Source: Deltaproteobacteria bacterium (GTDB lineage Bacteria; Myxococcota_A; UBA9160; JAJDAL01). Taken from it: DNA of 64,000 bases. The position numbers were made by a program, and so were the translations under genes. Numbering within the stretch: position 1 is the first letter of the stretch; every line of letters begins with the position of its first letter. Below, piece after piece: positions 52,905 through 61,192 of the stretch. Location: the NCBI GenBank assembly GCA_029261875.1, contig JAJDAL010000036.1, positions 62,001 to 126,000 on the forward strand, given 5' to 3'. Below the pieces are notes generated by a model. The model was given only the letters and a program-made list of their open reading frames with translations. It ran no database searches and was not told the DNA's origin.

Positions 52905-54311
52905 GTGCAAAAGCGAATATTTGGGATTGAGACCGAATACGGAATCATCTTCACGCCAGCCGGGCGGAAGACTCTCCCTGTCGAGAAAGCGATCCGCTTC
53001 CTCTTCGAAAAGCTGATTACCACCGAGCACTTTCTCAATGTTTTCCTCGAGAACGGTGCGCGTTTCTATCAGGACACGGGCTGTCATCCGGAATACGCCA
53101 CACCCGAGTGCGCTTCTCCGCGCCAGCTGATCGTCTACGACAAGGCGGGTGAGCGGGTCCTCGAGGAACTCCAGGACTACGCGGAAGAGAAGATCGCCGA
53201 AGAGCGCATCTCCGGCCGGCTCTCCATTTTCAAGAACAACACGGACTTCGTGGGCAACAGCTACGGCTGTCACGAGAACTATCTCGTGGATCGCGACGTC
53301 GACTTCTACTACCTGGCCGAACAGTTGATTCCGTTTCTCGTTACCCGTCAGATCTATACGGGGGCCGGGAAGGTGTTCCAGACCCAGGACGGCGTGCACT
53401 ACTGCATCAGCCAGCGCGCCCAGCACATCTACCAGAAGATTTCGGGCACCACGACCAACGATCGCTCGATCATCAACACACGCGACGAGCCTCACGCGGA
53501 CCGGGAAAAGTACCGCCGCCTGCACGTCATCGTCGGTGACTCGAACATGTCCGAGTACACCAACTTCATCAAGGTGGCGACCTGCACCCTCGTGCTCCAG
53601 ATGATCGAGGACAACTACATCAACAAGGACTTTACCCTGCGCAACCCGGTGAAGGCCATCAAGGACATCTCCTACGACCTCACCTGCAAGCGTCGCCTGC
53701 GCCTCGACAACGGTCGCGAATATTCGCCCATCGAGATTCAGCGCGAGTATTGCGAGATGGCTCAGAAGTACGTCGAGCACTACCCGGTGAGCGACGAGCT
53801 CCGGCTCGGAGCACAGATGTGGCAATACGTGCTCGACAGCCTCGATTCGGATCCCATGAAACTCGCGACCCAGGTCGATTGGGTGATCAAGAAGCAGATG
53901 ATCGAGTCCTACCTCGAAAATCGCGGCGCGAGCTGGAACGACCCGCGCGTCTTCATGCTCGACCTGCAGTACCACGACATCCGCTTGAACCGCGGCCTCT
54001 ACTACTTGCTCGAGAAAAAGGGTGCGGTGGAGCGGCTGCTCCAGGACGACGAGATCATCAAGGCCAAGACCGAGCCGCCGCCGGACACGCGGGCCAAGAT
54101 GCGGGGTGAGTTCATCAAGCTCGCTCGCCAGAACTCGATTCAATACGACCTCGATTGGTCGAATATTCGCCTAGGGAACCTCCTCAACGTGCGCGTGATC
54201 TGCAACAATCCCTTCGAGACCGATACCGAAAAGGTGGCCGAACTCGTGCGCACGATTCAGAAGACGAACCTCCGCAAAGCGAGCCTCTCGAAGCTCGTGA
54301 TCCAGTCGTAG
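52905..54311 (+). CDS. pafA: Pup-protein ligase
   Basis: A 468-residue ligase that joins the C-terminal Glu of Pup to substrate lysines using ATP. IFGIETEYGI (5-14) and NGARFYQDTGCHPEYATPEC (Asp57 in the position of the catalytic Asp) are present; the Dop loop is absent, which fixes the identity. NTRDEPHADREKYRRLHVIVGDSNMSEY and the C-terminal domain binding Pup are intact. GTG start; the Shine-Dalgarno is weak. The next gene begins directly at its stop. Confidence 0.95.
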   Translation: MQKRIFGIETEYGIIFTPAGRKTLPVEKAIRFLFEKLITTEHFLNVFLENGARFYQDTGCHPEYATPECASPRQLIVYDKAGERVLEELQDYAEEKIAEERISGRLSIFKNNTDFVGNSYGCHENYLVDRDVDFYYLAEQLIPFLVTRQIYTGAGKVFQTQDGVHYCISQRAQHIYQKISGTTTNDRSIINTRDEPHADREKYRRLHVIVGDSNMSEYTNFIKVATCTLVLQMIEDNYINKDFTLRNPVKAIKDISYDLTCKRRLRLDNGREYSPIEIQREYCEMAQKYVEHYPVSDELRLGAQMWQYVLDSLDSDPMKLATQVDWVIKKQMIESYLENRGASWNDPRVFMLDLQYHDIRLNRGLYYLLEKKGAVERLLQDDEIIKAKTEPPPDTRAKMRGEFIKLARQNSIQYDLDWSNIRLGNLLNVRVICNNPFETDTEKVAELVRTIQKTNLRKASLSKLVIQS

Positions 54312-54313
54312 TG

Positions 54314-54652
54314 ATGCCGGAAACCCGGCCGCACCTGGTCGCCCTCGACCCCGACAGCAAACACGACGATTACGTGGATCCGCCGGGCTGGGGATTTTCC
54401 ATCCTCTGGAAGGTGGCGGTCGCCATCGTGCTGATCGGCGCCTTCGCAACCATCGTCGTGCAAGGCCGCCAGGAGGCGGATCGTCTGCGCGCCGAAGCGG
54501 CGGCGCTGCGCGGCGAACTCCAGCAAGCCCGGGGCAAGGTCGAAGCCTACGAAGGCCGCATCGACCGCGCCCGCGACGAAGCCAGCGCCCTGGCCGAAGA
54601 CATCCAGACTCGGCTGCGCCGCATCGGCAGCGTTCTCAAAGGCGACGAGTAG
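54314..54652 (+). CDS. Small membrane-anchored coiled-coil protein, function unknown
   Basis: A 112-residue protein: a polar N-terminal segment (1-25), one membrane span (about 29-50, ILWKVAVAIVLIGAFATIVV), then a heptad-like helix rich in Glu, Arg and Ala (about 52-105). The ATG lies two bases after the pafA stop, so it belongs to the proteasome operon. I know no such partner in actinobacterial systems. It could tether something at the membrane or belong to another process. Confidence 0.65.
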   Translation: MPETRPHLVALDPDSKHDDYVDPPGWGFSILWKVAVAIVLIGAFATIVVQGRQEADRLRAEAAALRGELQQARGKVEAYEGRIDRARDEASALAEDIQTRLRRIGSVLKGDE

Positions 54653-54724
54653 CCTCCAATCCTACCGGCAGTTCGGACCTTCGCATGCCAGGGGGCAGAA
54701 GGTTCAACTGGGACTGGGCGGAGC

Positions 54725-54766
54725 ATCCGCGAGGTCTACGACTGCTGACAGGTCGTCACCGCGGAT
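54725..54766 (+). terminator. Hairpin at the end of the proteasome operon
   Basis: ATCCGCG (54725-54731) pairs with CGCGGAT (54760-54766), with an inner CGAC/GTCG stem. It may end the plus-strand operon. Confidence 0.4.
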
Positions 54767-54819
54767 GAGGTCGTCTGAACCCGTAACGTCGAAGATCGCA
54801 CAAGGAACGGTTTCGCTTC

Positions 54820-54843
54820 GGGGGATGCCAATGGGCACCCCCC
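54820..54843 (-). terminator. Hairpin after the subtilase gene
   Basis: A G5/C5 stem continued by GCC/GGC with one mismatch lies 23 bases after the stop of the minus-strand subtilase. It is a likely Rho-independent-like terminator without a strong U-tract. Confidence 0.4.
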
Positions 54844-54866
54844 TCCGGAGCGAACTCGATCGCCCG

Positions 54867-56645
54867 CTACTCCGTGCAATTGGGTCCGTCGCAGATCAGC
54901 GGACAATCCGCGCACTTCGGTCCGGGCTCGAATCCGAACAACGCGGCGTTGAAGTAGTCGAGATCCGCATCGTCGATGAACTGGCCCGCGCCATCCATGT
55001 CCAGTACCGCGCAGGGAATCGGTTCCCAGCTGCCGGCCACCAGACAGGCTCCGGACCGATCGCTTCCGAAGTTGAACAGGAGTGTAGAAACGTCGACTCC
55101 GCCGACGATCGCACCCAGGTTGTCGAAATCGCCGTCACAGGCGTTTCCGTATCCGTCACCGTCGTCGTCGAGTTGGCCCCCGGTGGTGGTCTGGAAGGAC
55201 AGGGGATTCGAGACGATCGGGTTCGGGGTTTCGACACAGTTGTCCTCGGCATCGAGTACGCCATCGCCGTCCGTATCGGTGGTGATCGCGATCTCGACGC
55301 AGGAATCGATGAACGCGTCCGGGTAGCCGAACTCGTTCTGGTTCGACTGCATGCAGAACTCGAATCGCAGGGCGACCTGGACCGCGCGCAACGTGTCGAG
55401 CATTCCGTGGCCCAGATTCGGATTCGGGAGCGTTTGTCCGGGAATGCTTCGCGTCGAACCGTGCAGCAGCCCACGCACGGCTTCGGTCTTGAGGAGCCCG
55501 GCGTTCGGGTCGCTGCTCAGCTCGTGGATTGCGTTCAAGGTGGGGCTCGAAGCCAGCATCAGGGCCACGGTTCCCGCCACTTGCGGAGCCGCGAAACTCG
55601 TTCCGCGCCAGCGGAGGTATCGGCCCGCGCTGCCAACGGTCACGGCATCGGTAATGTCGATCTTCTCGGAGCCGTCGGGGTTCAGGCCCGAAATGCCGTC
55701 GCGCACGCCGGAGGTTCCGGCCGCCCGCAGGGTCAGGATGTTGTTGTGTTCGTACAGGATGCCCGTGGGGGTCTGGGCCGGCGAACCGGCGCCCGGGTCC
55801 GTGTTGAGACCGTTGCCCGCAAAGGCCACGAGGTCCACGCTGGTGCCGAAGTTTGCGAAGGAAGACTTCGCGGCGTCGTGGTCGGCGAGATAGTCGGGGC
55901 CGCGCTGACGCCGTCCCAAGGGCGCGCCGCCCACGGTGATGGTCTCCGGGCAGTTGGCCGGAGACACACCCAGGCCCGCGTCGACGTCGTAGGGACCACC
56001 GTTGTTGTCGGCGTCTCCGTTTCCGGCGATGACGATGACGACCTTGCCTTCGAGCACGGCGGGGCGAACCAGCACGCTGCAGATCACCGGGTTGAGCCCG
56101 TCGTTGAACAGGCTCCCGCTGATGTTGACGACGTCGATATCGGGATGGTCCTTGATCAGCGTGGCGGCGGCCGCGCCGCGCGCGAAGTCGAACTCCGTAC
56201 CGTCTCCCACCGTGACCTTGTAGGGAACGACCTTGACGCTGGGGGCCACCCCCGCGATCCCGACCCCGTTGTCCTTGACGGCGGCGAGTACACCGGCGAC
56301 GGCGGTGCCGTGGCCGTTCAGGTCCGTATTGTCGAAACGATCGGCGGGGTCGGGCTCGATGTTGGCCGCGAGGTCCTCGTGGCTGAAGTCGATGCCCGTG
56401 TCGACCACCGCCACGTGAATGCCTTCGCCCTGGCTGAAGCGCCAGGCCTGGTCGGCGCGAATCTCTTCGAGGTAGAAGAGGTTTGCGTAGTCCTGTTCGC
56501 AGTCGGGGTCGCCGTTGCAAAAGGCTCCCTTGTCGTAGCCCGAGGCGCCATCGCTGTCGAGATACTCGTCGCCTATCTGGCAGCTCGAGAAACCGGAAAG
56601 CACGAACACCGTGCTCAGCAAGAGGAATCCCATCGTACTACGCAT
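54867..56645 (-). CDS. Secreted subtilisin-like protease (S8) with shared Cys-rich C-terminal module
   Basis: A 592-residue exported protease. Signal peptide 1-22 (LSGFSSC could be a lipobox). The catalytic triad is clear: Asp in VAVVDTGIDFSHED, His in NGHGTAVAGVLAA, Ser in RGTSFAAPQVAGTVALM. After about residue 440 come a calcium-type repeat (DTDGDGVLDAEDNC), FQTTTGGQLDDDGDGYGNACD, two dockerin-like segments and the tail CADCPLICDGPNCTE. This end matches the beta-helix protein at 24037-25947. It is transcribed toward the proteasome operon. Confidence 0.88.
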   Translation of the reverse strand: MRSTMGFLLLSTVFVLSGFSSCQIGDEYLDSDGASGYDKGAFCNGDPDCEQDYANLFYLEEIRADQAWRFSQGEGIHVAVVDTGIDFSHEDLAANIEPDPADRFDNTDLNGHGTAVAGVLAAVKDNGVGIAGVAPSVKVVPYKVTVGDGTEFDFARGAAAATLIKDHPDIDVVNISGSLFNDGLNPVICSVLVRPAVLEGKVVIVIAGNGDADNNGGPYDVDAGLGVSPANCPETITVGGAPLGRRQRGPDYLADHDAAKSSFANFGTSVDLVAFAGNGLNTDPGAGSPAQTPTGILYEHNNILTLRAAGTSGVRDGISGLNPDGSEKIDITDAVTVGSAGRYLRWRGTSFAAPQVAGTVALMLASSPTLNAIHELSSDPNAGLLKTEAVRGLLHGSTRSIPGQTLPNPNLGHGMLDTLRAVQVALRFEFCMQSNQNEFGYPDAFIDSCVEIAITTDTDGDGVLDAEDNCVETPNPIVSNPLSFQTTTGGQLDDDGDGYGNACDGDFDNLGAIVGGVDVSTLLFNFGSDRSGACLVAGSWEPIPCAVLDMDGAGQFIDDADLDYFNAALFGFEPGPKCADCPLICDGPNCTE

Positions 56646-57227
56646 CGTTTATTCTCCTGGGAGGTCTGCGGGAGAGCAGACGAATTTCGAGTGTTTGATC
56701 CGGTACCGGTGTTCCCCGCTTGGCCACCTCGGTCCGCGTGTTCCTTACTCAGTTTCCTATTCAGTCGTACGTCTCGATGGAACACTGCGTTCCTGGCGAC
56801 GAACGAAATCCGATCGAATTGCAACCGAAACGAGATCTCTCCGGTCGCGGAAGCGTCTACACAGCGAAGTAACCGCGGTCCCGAATCCGTGACCGAATCT
56901 TCGATCCGCGATGGTCGGCAGTTCGGAATTTGCGCAGCGCCTGCGGACGCGTGGAACACGCGGGGGCACTGCCGGGGTGCGAGCCACCCAATGCGCGGGG
57001 GGCGCCTGCGTCCGGAAACCGGACAATCTCCCGCCCCCGGATTCGGGCCCAGAACGTGAGCTAGATCACCGAATTGCGGCGTTTTCCCTTTTCCTAAGCG
57101 GACCTGGCTCAATTTCTGCCGGCTTATGCCGATACATCCGGTTGAGCAATCTCGCTCTACCAGCCTCGTTTAGGCCGAGCTCTGTAGGACCGCAGGGCTG
57201 GGGGGGAAGGGGCCGGAAGGAACCGGA
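56646..57227. other. Divergent intergenic region between the subtilase and mreB
   Basis: About 580 bases without a gene I can support. It should hold the promoters of both flanking genes. A weak sigma-54-like GG-N10-GC site (57105-57119) is present but unconvincing. An Arg/Gly-biased frame overlaps part of it and looks non-coding. Confidence 0.4.
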
Positions 57228-58268
57228 ATGATGCTCTTTAACGCCATTGCGGGCATGTTTTCGAATGACCTCGCAATCGATCTCGGCACCGCCAACACCC
57301 TGATCTACGCCCAGGGCAAAGGCATGGTGTGTTCGGAGCCCAGTGTGGTCGCGGTGACGCGCGATCGTTCGGGACGCGGGGATCGCGTGCTGGCCGTGGG
57401 TCACGAAGCCAAGGAAATGGTGGGCCGCACGCCCGATCGCATTCGCGCCATCCGACCGATCAAGGACGGCGTCATCGCCGACTTCGAAGTCGCCATGGCG
57501 ATGCTCAAATATTTCATTCAACGCGCTCACAACCGCAAGAAGTTGATTCGCCCGCGGATCGTCATCTGCGTGCCGCCGAGCATCACGAGTGTGGAGAAGC
57601 GCGCGGTGAAGGAATCGGCGTTTGCGGCGGGTGCACGCGAGGTCTTTCTCGTGGAAGAACCCATGGCTGCGGCCATCGGCGCCGGTCTCGACGTCACCGC
57701 ACCGACGGGAAACATGGTTGTCGACATCGGCGGTGGAACCACGGATATCGCGGTCATCTCCCTGGCGGGGATCGTGACGTCGCGCTCGATTCATTGCGGC
57801 GGCGACAAGATGGACGCGGCAATCATCAATTACGTGAAGCGCAAGTACAACATGCTGATCGGCGAGCGGACATCCGAGCGCGCCAAGATGACGATCGGCT
57901 GCGCTTCGCCGCCGCCGAAGTCGACGACCATGGAGATCAAGGGGCGCGACCTGGTGTCGGGTGTTCCGAAGATCGTCGTCACGAGTTCCGATGAAATCTA
58001 CGAAGCGCTGATCGAGCCCATCCACGAAATCGTGGAAGCGGTGCGCGGCACCCTCGAGCGCACACCACCCGAGCTGGCGGCGGACATCGTCGACCGGGGC
58101 ATCATGCTGGCCGGAGGCGGGTCGTTGCTGCGCGGTCTGGATCTGCTGCTGCGCGAGGAAACGAAGCTCCCGATCATGCGCAGCGAAGATCCCTTCACCG
58201 CGGTCGCCATGGGGGCCGGAAAGATCCTCGATAGCCTCGATCTGCTGCGGGAGGTTCAGCTCGACTAG
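57228..58268 (+). CDS. mreB: Rod-shape determining actin homologue MreB
   Basis: A 346-residue bacterial actin organising side-wall peptidoglycan synthesis. Phosphate-1 DLAIDLGTANTLIY (14-27), PSVVAV, phosphate-2 MVVDIGGGTTDIAVISL, the adenosine motif IMLAGGGSLLRGLD and EEPMAAAIGAGL are all present. An N-terminal amphipathic helix (MMLFNAIAGMF) fits membrane binding. Standard length. mreC and mreD do not follow; the next gene is a MerR regulator. Confidence 0.96.
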   Translation: MMLFNAIAGMFSNDLAIDLGTANTLIYAQGKGMVCSEPSVVAVTRDRSGRGDRVLAVGHEAKEMVGRTPDRIRAIRPIKDGVIADFEVAMAMLKYFIQRAHNRKKLIRPRIVICVPPSITSVEKRAVKESAFAAGAREVFLVEEPMAAAIGAGLDVTAPTGNMVVDIGGGTTDIAVISLAGIVTSRSIHCGGDKMDAAIINYVKRKYNMLIGERTSERAKMTIGCASPPPKSTTMEIKGRDLVSGVPKIVVTSSDEIYEALIEPIHEIVEAVRGTLERTPPELAADIVDRGIMLAGGGSLLRGLDLLLREETKLPIMRSEDPFTAVAMGAGKILDSLDLLREVQLD

Positions 58269-58327
58269 ACCGCGGACGGTTTCGGAAAGCCCAGGCCGGT
58301 CTTGGACTTGCCTGGGTTTTCTTGGTC

Positions 58328-58359
58328 TTGACAGTATGAGTGTTTACTCATAGAGTAAA
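58328..58359 (+). promoter_or_regulatory. Promoter with palindromic operator of the MerR-menaquinone operon
   Basis: TTGACA (58328-58333), 17-base spacer, TAGAGT (58351-58356). A perfect inverted repeat TTTACTC-ATA-GAGTAAA (58343-58359) covers the -10 element, and a second TGAGT/ACTCA pairing lies within the spacer. The MerR ATG (58363) starts six bases after the -10, so the RNA would be leaderless. Confidence 0.6.
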
Positions 58360-58362
58360 TGG

Positions 58363-59109
58363 ATGGAATATCGAGTCGAGGAACTCTCCCACGCGTCTGG
58401 AGTTCCCGTCGACACCATCCGCTTCTATCAGTCCCGCGGGCTGTTGCCGTCTCCGACCCGGCGCGGCCGCGTGGCGTATTACGCGGATCGGCACCGGGAA
58501 CAGCTCGATCGCATCCGTTCCCTGCGCGACCAGGGGTTCAAGCTTTCCCAGATCCGTACGGTGCTCGAGGGGGCCCGAGAGGGAAGCCCCTCCGGGCTGC
58601 TCGCCGCGCTCGTCCAAGAGAGAGTGGGGGAGCGCACCATGAGCCGGAAGGAACTCGCCGCGGAGGCGGGCATCCCCGCCGCTTTGGTGCGGGCTGTCGA
58701 AGCGGCGGGACTGGTCGAGCCGTTGGTCATCGACGGAGAGGAACGCTTCGGGGAAGGCGACCTCGCCATGGCGCGCATGGGGCTTGCGTTGCTCGAATCG
58801 GGCTTTCCCTTGCAGGAGTTGTTGCGACTGGCCGTCGGCCACGCCCAACACGTGCAAGAAATCTGCGATGCATCCATCGACTTGTTCGACCAGCACGTAC
58901 GCGGCGGGGACAACGACGACGTCCTGGTCACGGAGGCGTTCCGCACCTTGCTCCCCCAGGTGACGCGTCTGGTCGCTCTGCATTTTCAACGCACGTTGGT
59001 CAACCGGGCCCTGAATCGCCTCGAGGGGAAGCGCGAGTCCCAGGCCCTGGCCGCCGCACGTGCCGCAACGGAATCCGCGCGCCTGGAAGTGGATGTGGCT
59101 TGGCGTTAG
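58363..59109 (+). CDS. MerR family transcriptional regulator
   Basis: A 248-residue regulator. The N-terminal winged helix reads VEELSHASGVPVDTIRFYQSRGLLPSP (about 4-30) and RRGRVAYYADRHREQLDRI, followed by the coiled-coil dimer helix. The C-terminal part is unusually long, with no Cys metal site; it has a second HTH-like segment (SRKELAAEAGIPAALVRAVEAAGL, about 87-110). It may sense a hydrophobic ligand. It overlaps the methyltransferase gene by ten bases, so it is likely to control the menaquinone operon. Confidence 0.85.
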   Translation: MEYRVEELSHASGVPVDTIRFYQSRGLLPSPTRRGRVAYYADRHREQLDRIRSLRDQGFKLSQIRTVLEGAREGSPSGLLAALVQERVGERTMSRKELAAEAGIPAALVRAVEAAGLVEPLVIDGEERFGEGDLAMARMGLALLESGFPLQELLRLAVGHAQHVQEICDASIDLFDQHVRGGDNDDVLVTEAFRTLLPQVTRLVALHFQRTLVNRALNRLEGKRESQALAAARAATESARLEVDVAWR

Positions 59110-59813
59110 ACGCACTTCCGTCCCAACAAGAAAAGCGCGCGCGGGTCCAGTCCATGTTCGATCGGATTGCCGCGCGCTACGACCTGCTCAATCGCCTGAT
59201 GACCGGGGGGCTCGACCGCTTCTGGCGCCGACGAACCGTTGCTGCGGCGGGGGTTTCGGCCGGCGATCGCGTCCTCGATCTGGCGTGCGGCACCGGCGAC
59301 CTTTCGCAGCTCTGCGCCGAGCGCGGTGCGGAGGTAGTCGGTCTCGATTTCGCTCGCGAGATGCTGCGCGGCGCCCAGAGGCGTGGGATTCGCGCCGGCT
59401 GGATTCAGGGCGATGGTGCGACGCTCCCGCTGCGGGATGGCACGATCGACGTCGTTACCTGCGGATTCGCCTTGCGAAATTTCGTCTCCCTCGAAAAAAC
59501 GCTGCGGGAAGCGTCCCGCGTGCTCGCAGACGGTGGACGCCTGGCGGTGCTGGAAGTCGACCGACCGCGCCAACCGCTGCTCGCAATGCTTCACGGTTTC
59601 TACTTCGATCGCGTCGTGCCCAAGATCGGTGCCTGGGTGTCGGATCGCGAAGCCTACGCGTATCTCCCCCAGTCGACCGTCTATCTTCCCAGCGAGAGTT
59701 CGCTGCGCGATCTGTTGAAGTCCCTGGGTTTCGTGTCGGCGAGCCGGGAGGGCCGATTGTTCGGCGCGGTTCAGGTCTGGATCGCGGTTCGCGACCGCAG
59801 GGCCGCGCCGTGA
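59100..59813 (+). CDS. menG: Demethylmenaquinone methyltransferase
   Basis: A 237-residue SAM-dependent methyltransferase of the UbiE/MenG family, the last step of menaquinone synthesis. MFDRIAARYDLLNRLMTGGLDRFWRRR, VLDLACGTGDLSQLC (SAM motif I), VVTCGFALRNF and YLPQSTVYLP are family marks. The TTG start overlaps the MerR gene by ten bases and supplies the usual N-terminal helix; Met at 59154 would truncate it. It overlaps menF by four bases (GTGA). Confidence 0.9.
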   Translation: MALDALPSQQEKRARVQSMFDRIAARYDLLNRLMTGGLDRFWRRRTVAAAGVSAGDRVLDLACGTGDLSQLCAERGAEVVGLDFAREMLRGAQRRGIRAGWIQGDGATLPLRDGTIDVVTCGFALRNFVSLEKTLREASRVLADGGRLAVLEVDRPRQPLLAMLHGFYFDRVVPKIGAWVSDREAYAYLPQSTVYLPSESSLRDLLKSLGFVSASREGRLFGAVQVWIAVRDRRAAP

Positions 59814-61192
59814 CGGAGGCAGGACGCGACCCGGTCTGCCTCGAAGCGGCCCTGAGTCGTGCGCTGGCGCGCGCGCGATCGACCGGGGTCGATCAGTTCG
59901 TTTCCCTCTCACACAACCTGGGGTGGGGCGAGGTCGAGTCCGTGCTCGCCGCCGAATCCCGAGACGCGTTCGCGTTCCAGCATCGCGCACATGCCCTCGT
60001 TGGGATCGGAGCCGTTGCCGAGATCGAAGCGCACGGACCGGAGCGCTTCGCGGCTTGCACCCGAGATACGAACCGGCTTTTCGATCGCGTGCATCGCGCG
60101 GGGGAAGGCGACTTCGGGCCTCGAATCGTCGGCGGCTTTGCGTTCGGGGATTCGCCCTCGACCGATCAGGCCTGGACGGGCTTCCCGCCGGCGCGATTCG
60201 TTCTGCCGGAGACGTTGTACGTCCGGGAGGGGGAGCGCAGTAGCGTCGTGGTCAGTCGACGAATCTCTCCCGCAACGGATCGCGCCGAGGCGATCCGCGC
60301 GCTGCGGGCGGCGCCGGAACCGGGTTTTGCCGAATCGGTCGCGCGGGCCGGTGAATCCTGTAGCGGAAGCGAGATTCGAATCCGGTCGAGTCGCCCCCCG
60401 GCCGATTATCTCGAACGCGTGCGCGCCGCTTTGGAGGAAATTCGCGGCGGGGACCTCGAGAAGGTCGTGGTGGCGCGGCGCGTGGACCTGGAGGCGGCGG
60501 GGATCGATTCGCTGAGGCTCCTGCGCGCGTTGCGGCACGCGCACCCTTCGTGCAGTGCCTACTTCATTCGCTCCCGCGAAACGGTTTTCCTGGGTTCGTC
60601 GCCGGAACGTCTCGTGCGACTCGAAGGACGGCGCGTCCTCAGTGCGGCGATCGCGGGGTCGGCGCCCCGGGGCCGCTCCCCAGAGGAAGAAGCGCGCCGG
60701 CGCATGGAACTCGTCGAGTCCAAGAAAGAGCAAGCCGAGCACGCCATCGTCGTGCGCCACGTGCAGGCGGCCCTGGAGCCCCTTTGCGAGCGCTTGGAGA
60801 TTCCCGAAGCGCCGCGTCTGCGCAGCCTGGAAGGAATTACCCATTTGGAAACGCCCATCCGGGGTGCGCTTCGCAAGGATGCTTCGGTAATCGGTTTGGT
60901 CGCGGCTCTGCATCCCACGCCGGCGGTTGGCGGATCCCCCCGAGCGGGGGCGGTGTCGTGGCTCGCCGCCTGTGAGGGACTCGATCGCGGTTGGTATGCG
61001 GGGCCCGTGGGTTTCGTGGATTCCCAGGGCGGCGGCGAATTCTGCGTCGCCTTGCGCTGCGCACTGTTGACGAAGGGGCGGGCTCACTTGTTCGCCGGAG
61101 CGGGTGTCGTCACGGATTCGGTTCCCGAGCGCGAGCTGGCGGAGACGCGGCTCAAACTGAACACCGTCTTGCTGCCGCTGTTGGAGATCTGA
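59810..61192 (+). CDS. menF: Isochorismate synthase
   Basis: A 460-residue chorismate-binding enzyme that makes isochorismate, the first committed step to menaquinone. The C-terminal chorismate domain has KVVVARRVDL, SSPERLVRLEGRRVLSAAIAGSAPRG, SKKEQAEHAIVV, HLETPIRG, LHPTPAVGGSPR and ALRCALL. The conserved Lys and Glu residues of isochorismate synthases appear intact. A GTG start overlaps menG; its stop overlaps menD by one base (TGATG). Confidence 0.92.
   Translation: MTEAGRDPVCLEAALSRALARARSTGVDQFVSLSHNLGWGEVESVLAAESRDAFAFQHRAHALVGIGAVAEIEAHGPERFAACTRDTNRLFDRVHRAGEGDFGPRIVGGFAFGDSPSTDQAWTGFPPARFVLPETLYVREGERSSVVVSRRISPATDRAEAIRALRAAPEPGFAESVARAGESCSGSEIRIRSSRPPADYLERVRAALEEIRGGDLEKVVVARRVDLEAAGIDSLRLLRALRHAHPSCSAYFIRSRETVFLGSSPERLVRLEGRRVLSAAIAGSAPRGRSPEEEARRRMELVESKKEQAEHAIVVRHVQAALEPLCERLEIPEAPRLRSLEGITHLETPIRGALRKDASVIGLVAALHPTPAVGGSPRAGAVSWLAACEGLDRGWYAGPVGFVDSQGGGEFCVALRCALLTKGRAHLFAGAGVVTDSVPERELAETRLKLNTVLLPLLEI

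Noticed and set aside
57105..57119. Sigma-54-like promoter (TGGCTC-N5-CTGC) upstream of mreB
   Set aside because: Spacing fits GG-N10-GC but two consensus bases differ and no enhancer-binding regulator is nearby; chance matches of this quality are common.
58359..59099. ATG at 58359 opening a long frame that reads through the MerR gene into menG
   Set aside because: The frame upstream of the menG TTG is Arg/Pro-rich with no family match; MerR in the neighbouring frame is clearly real.
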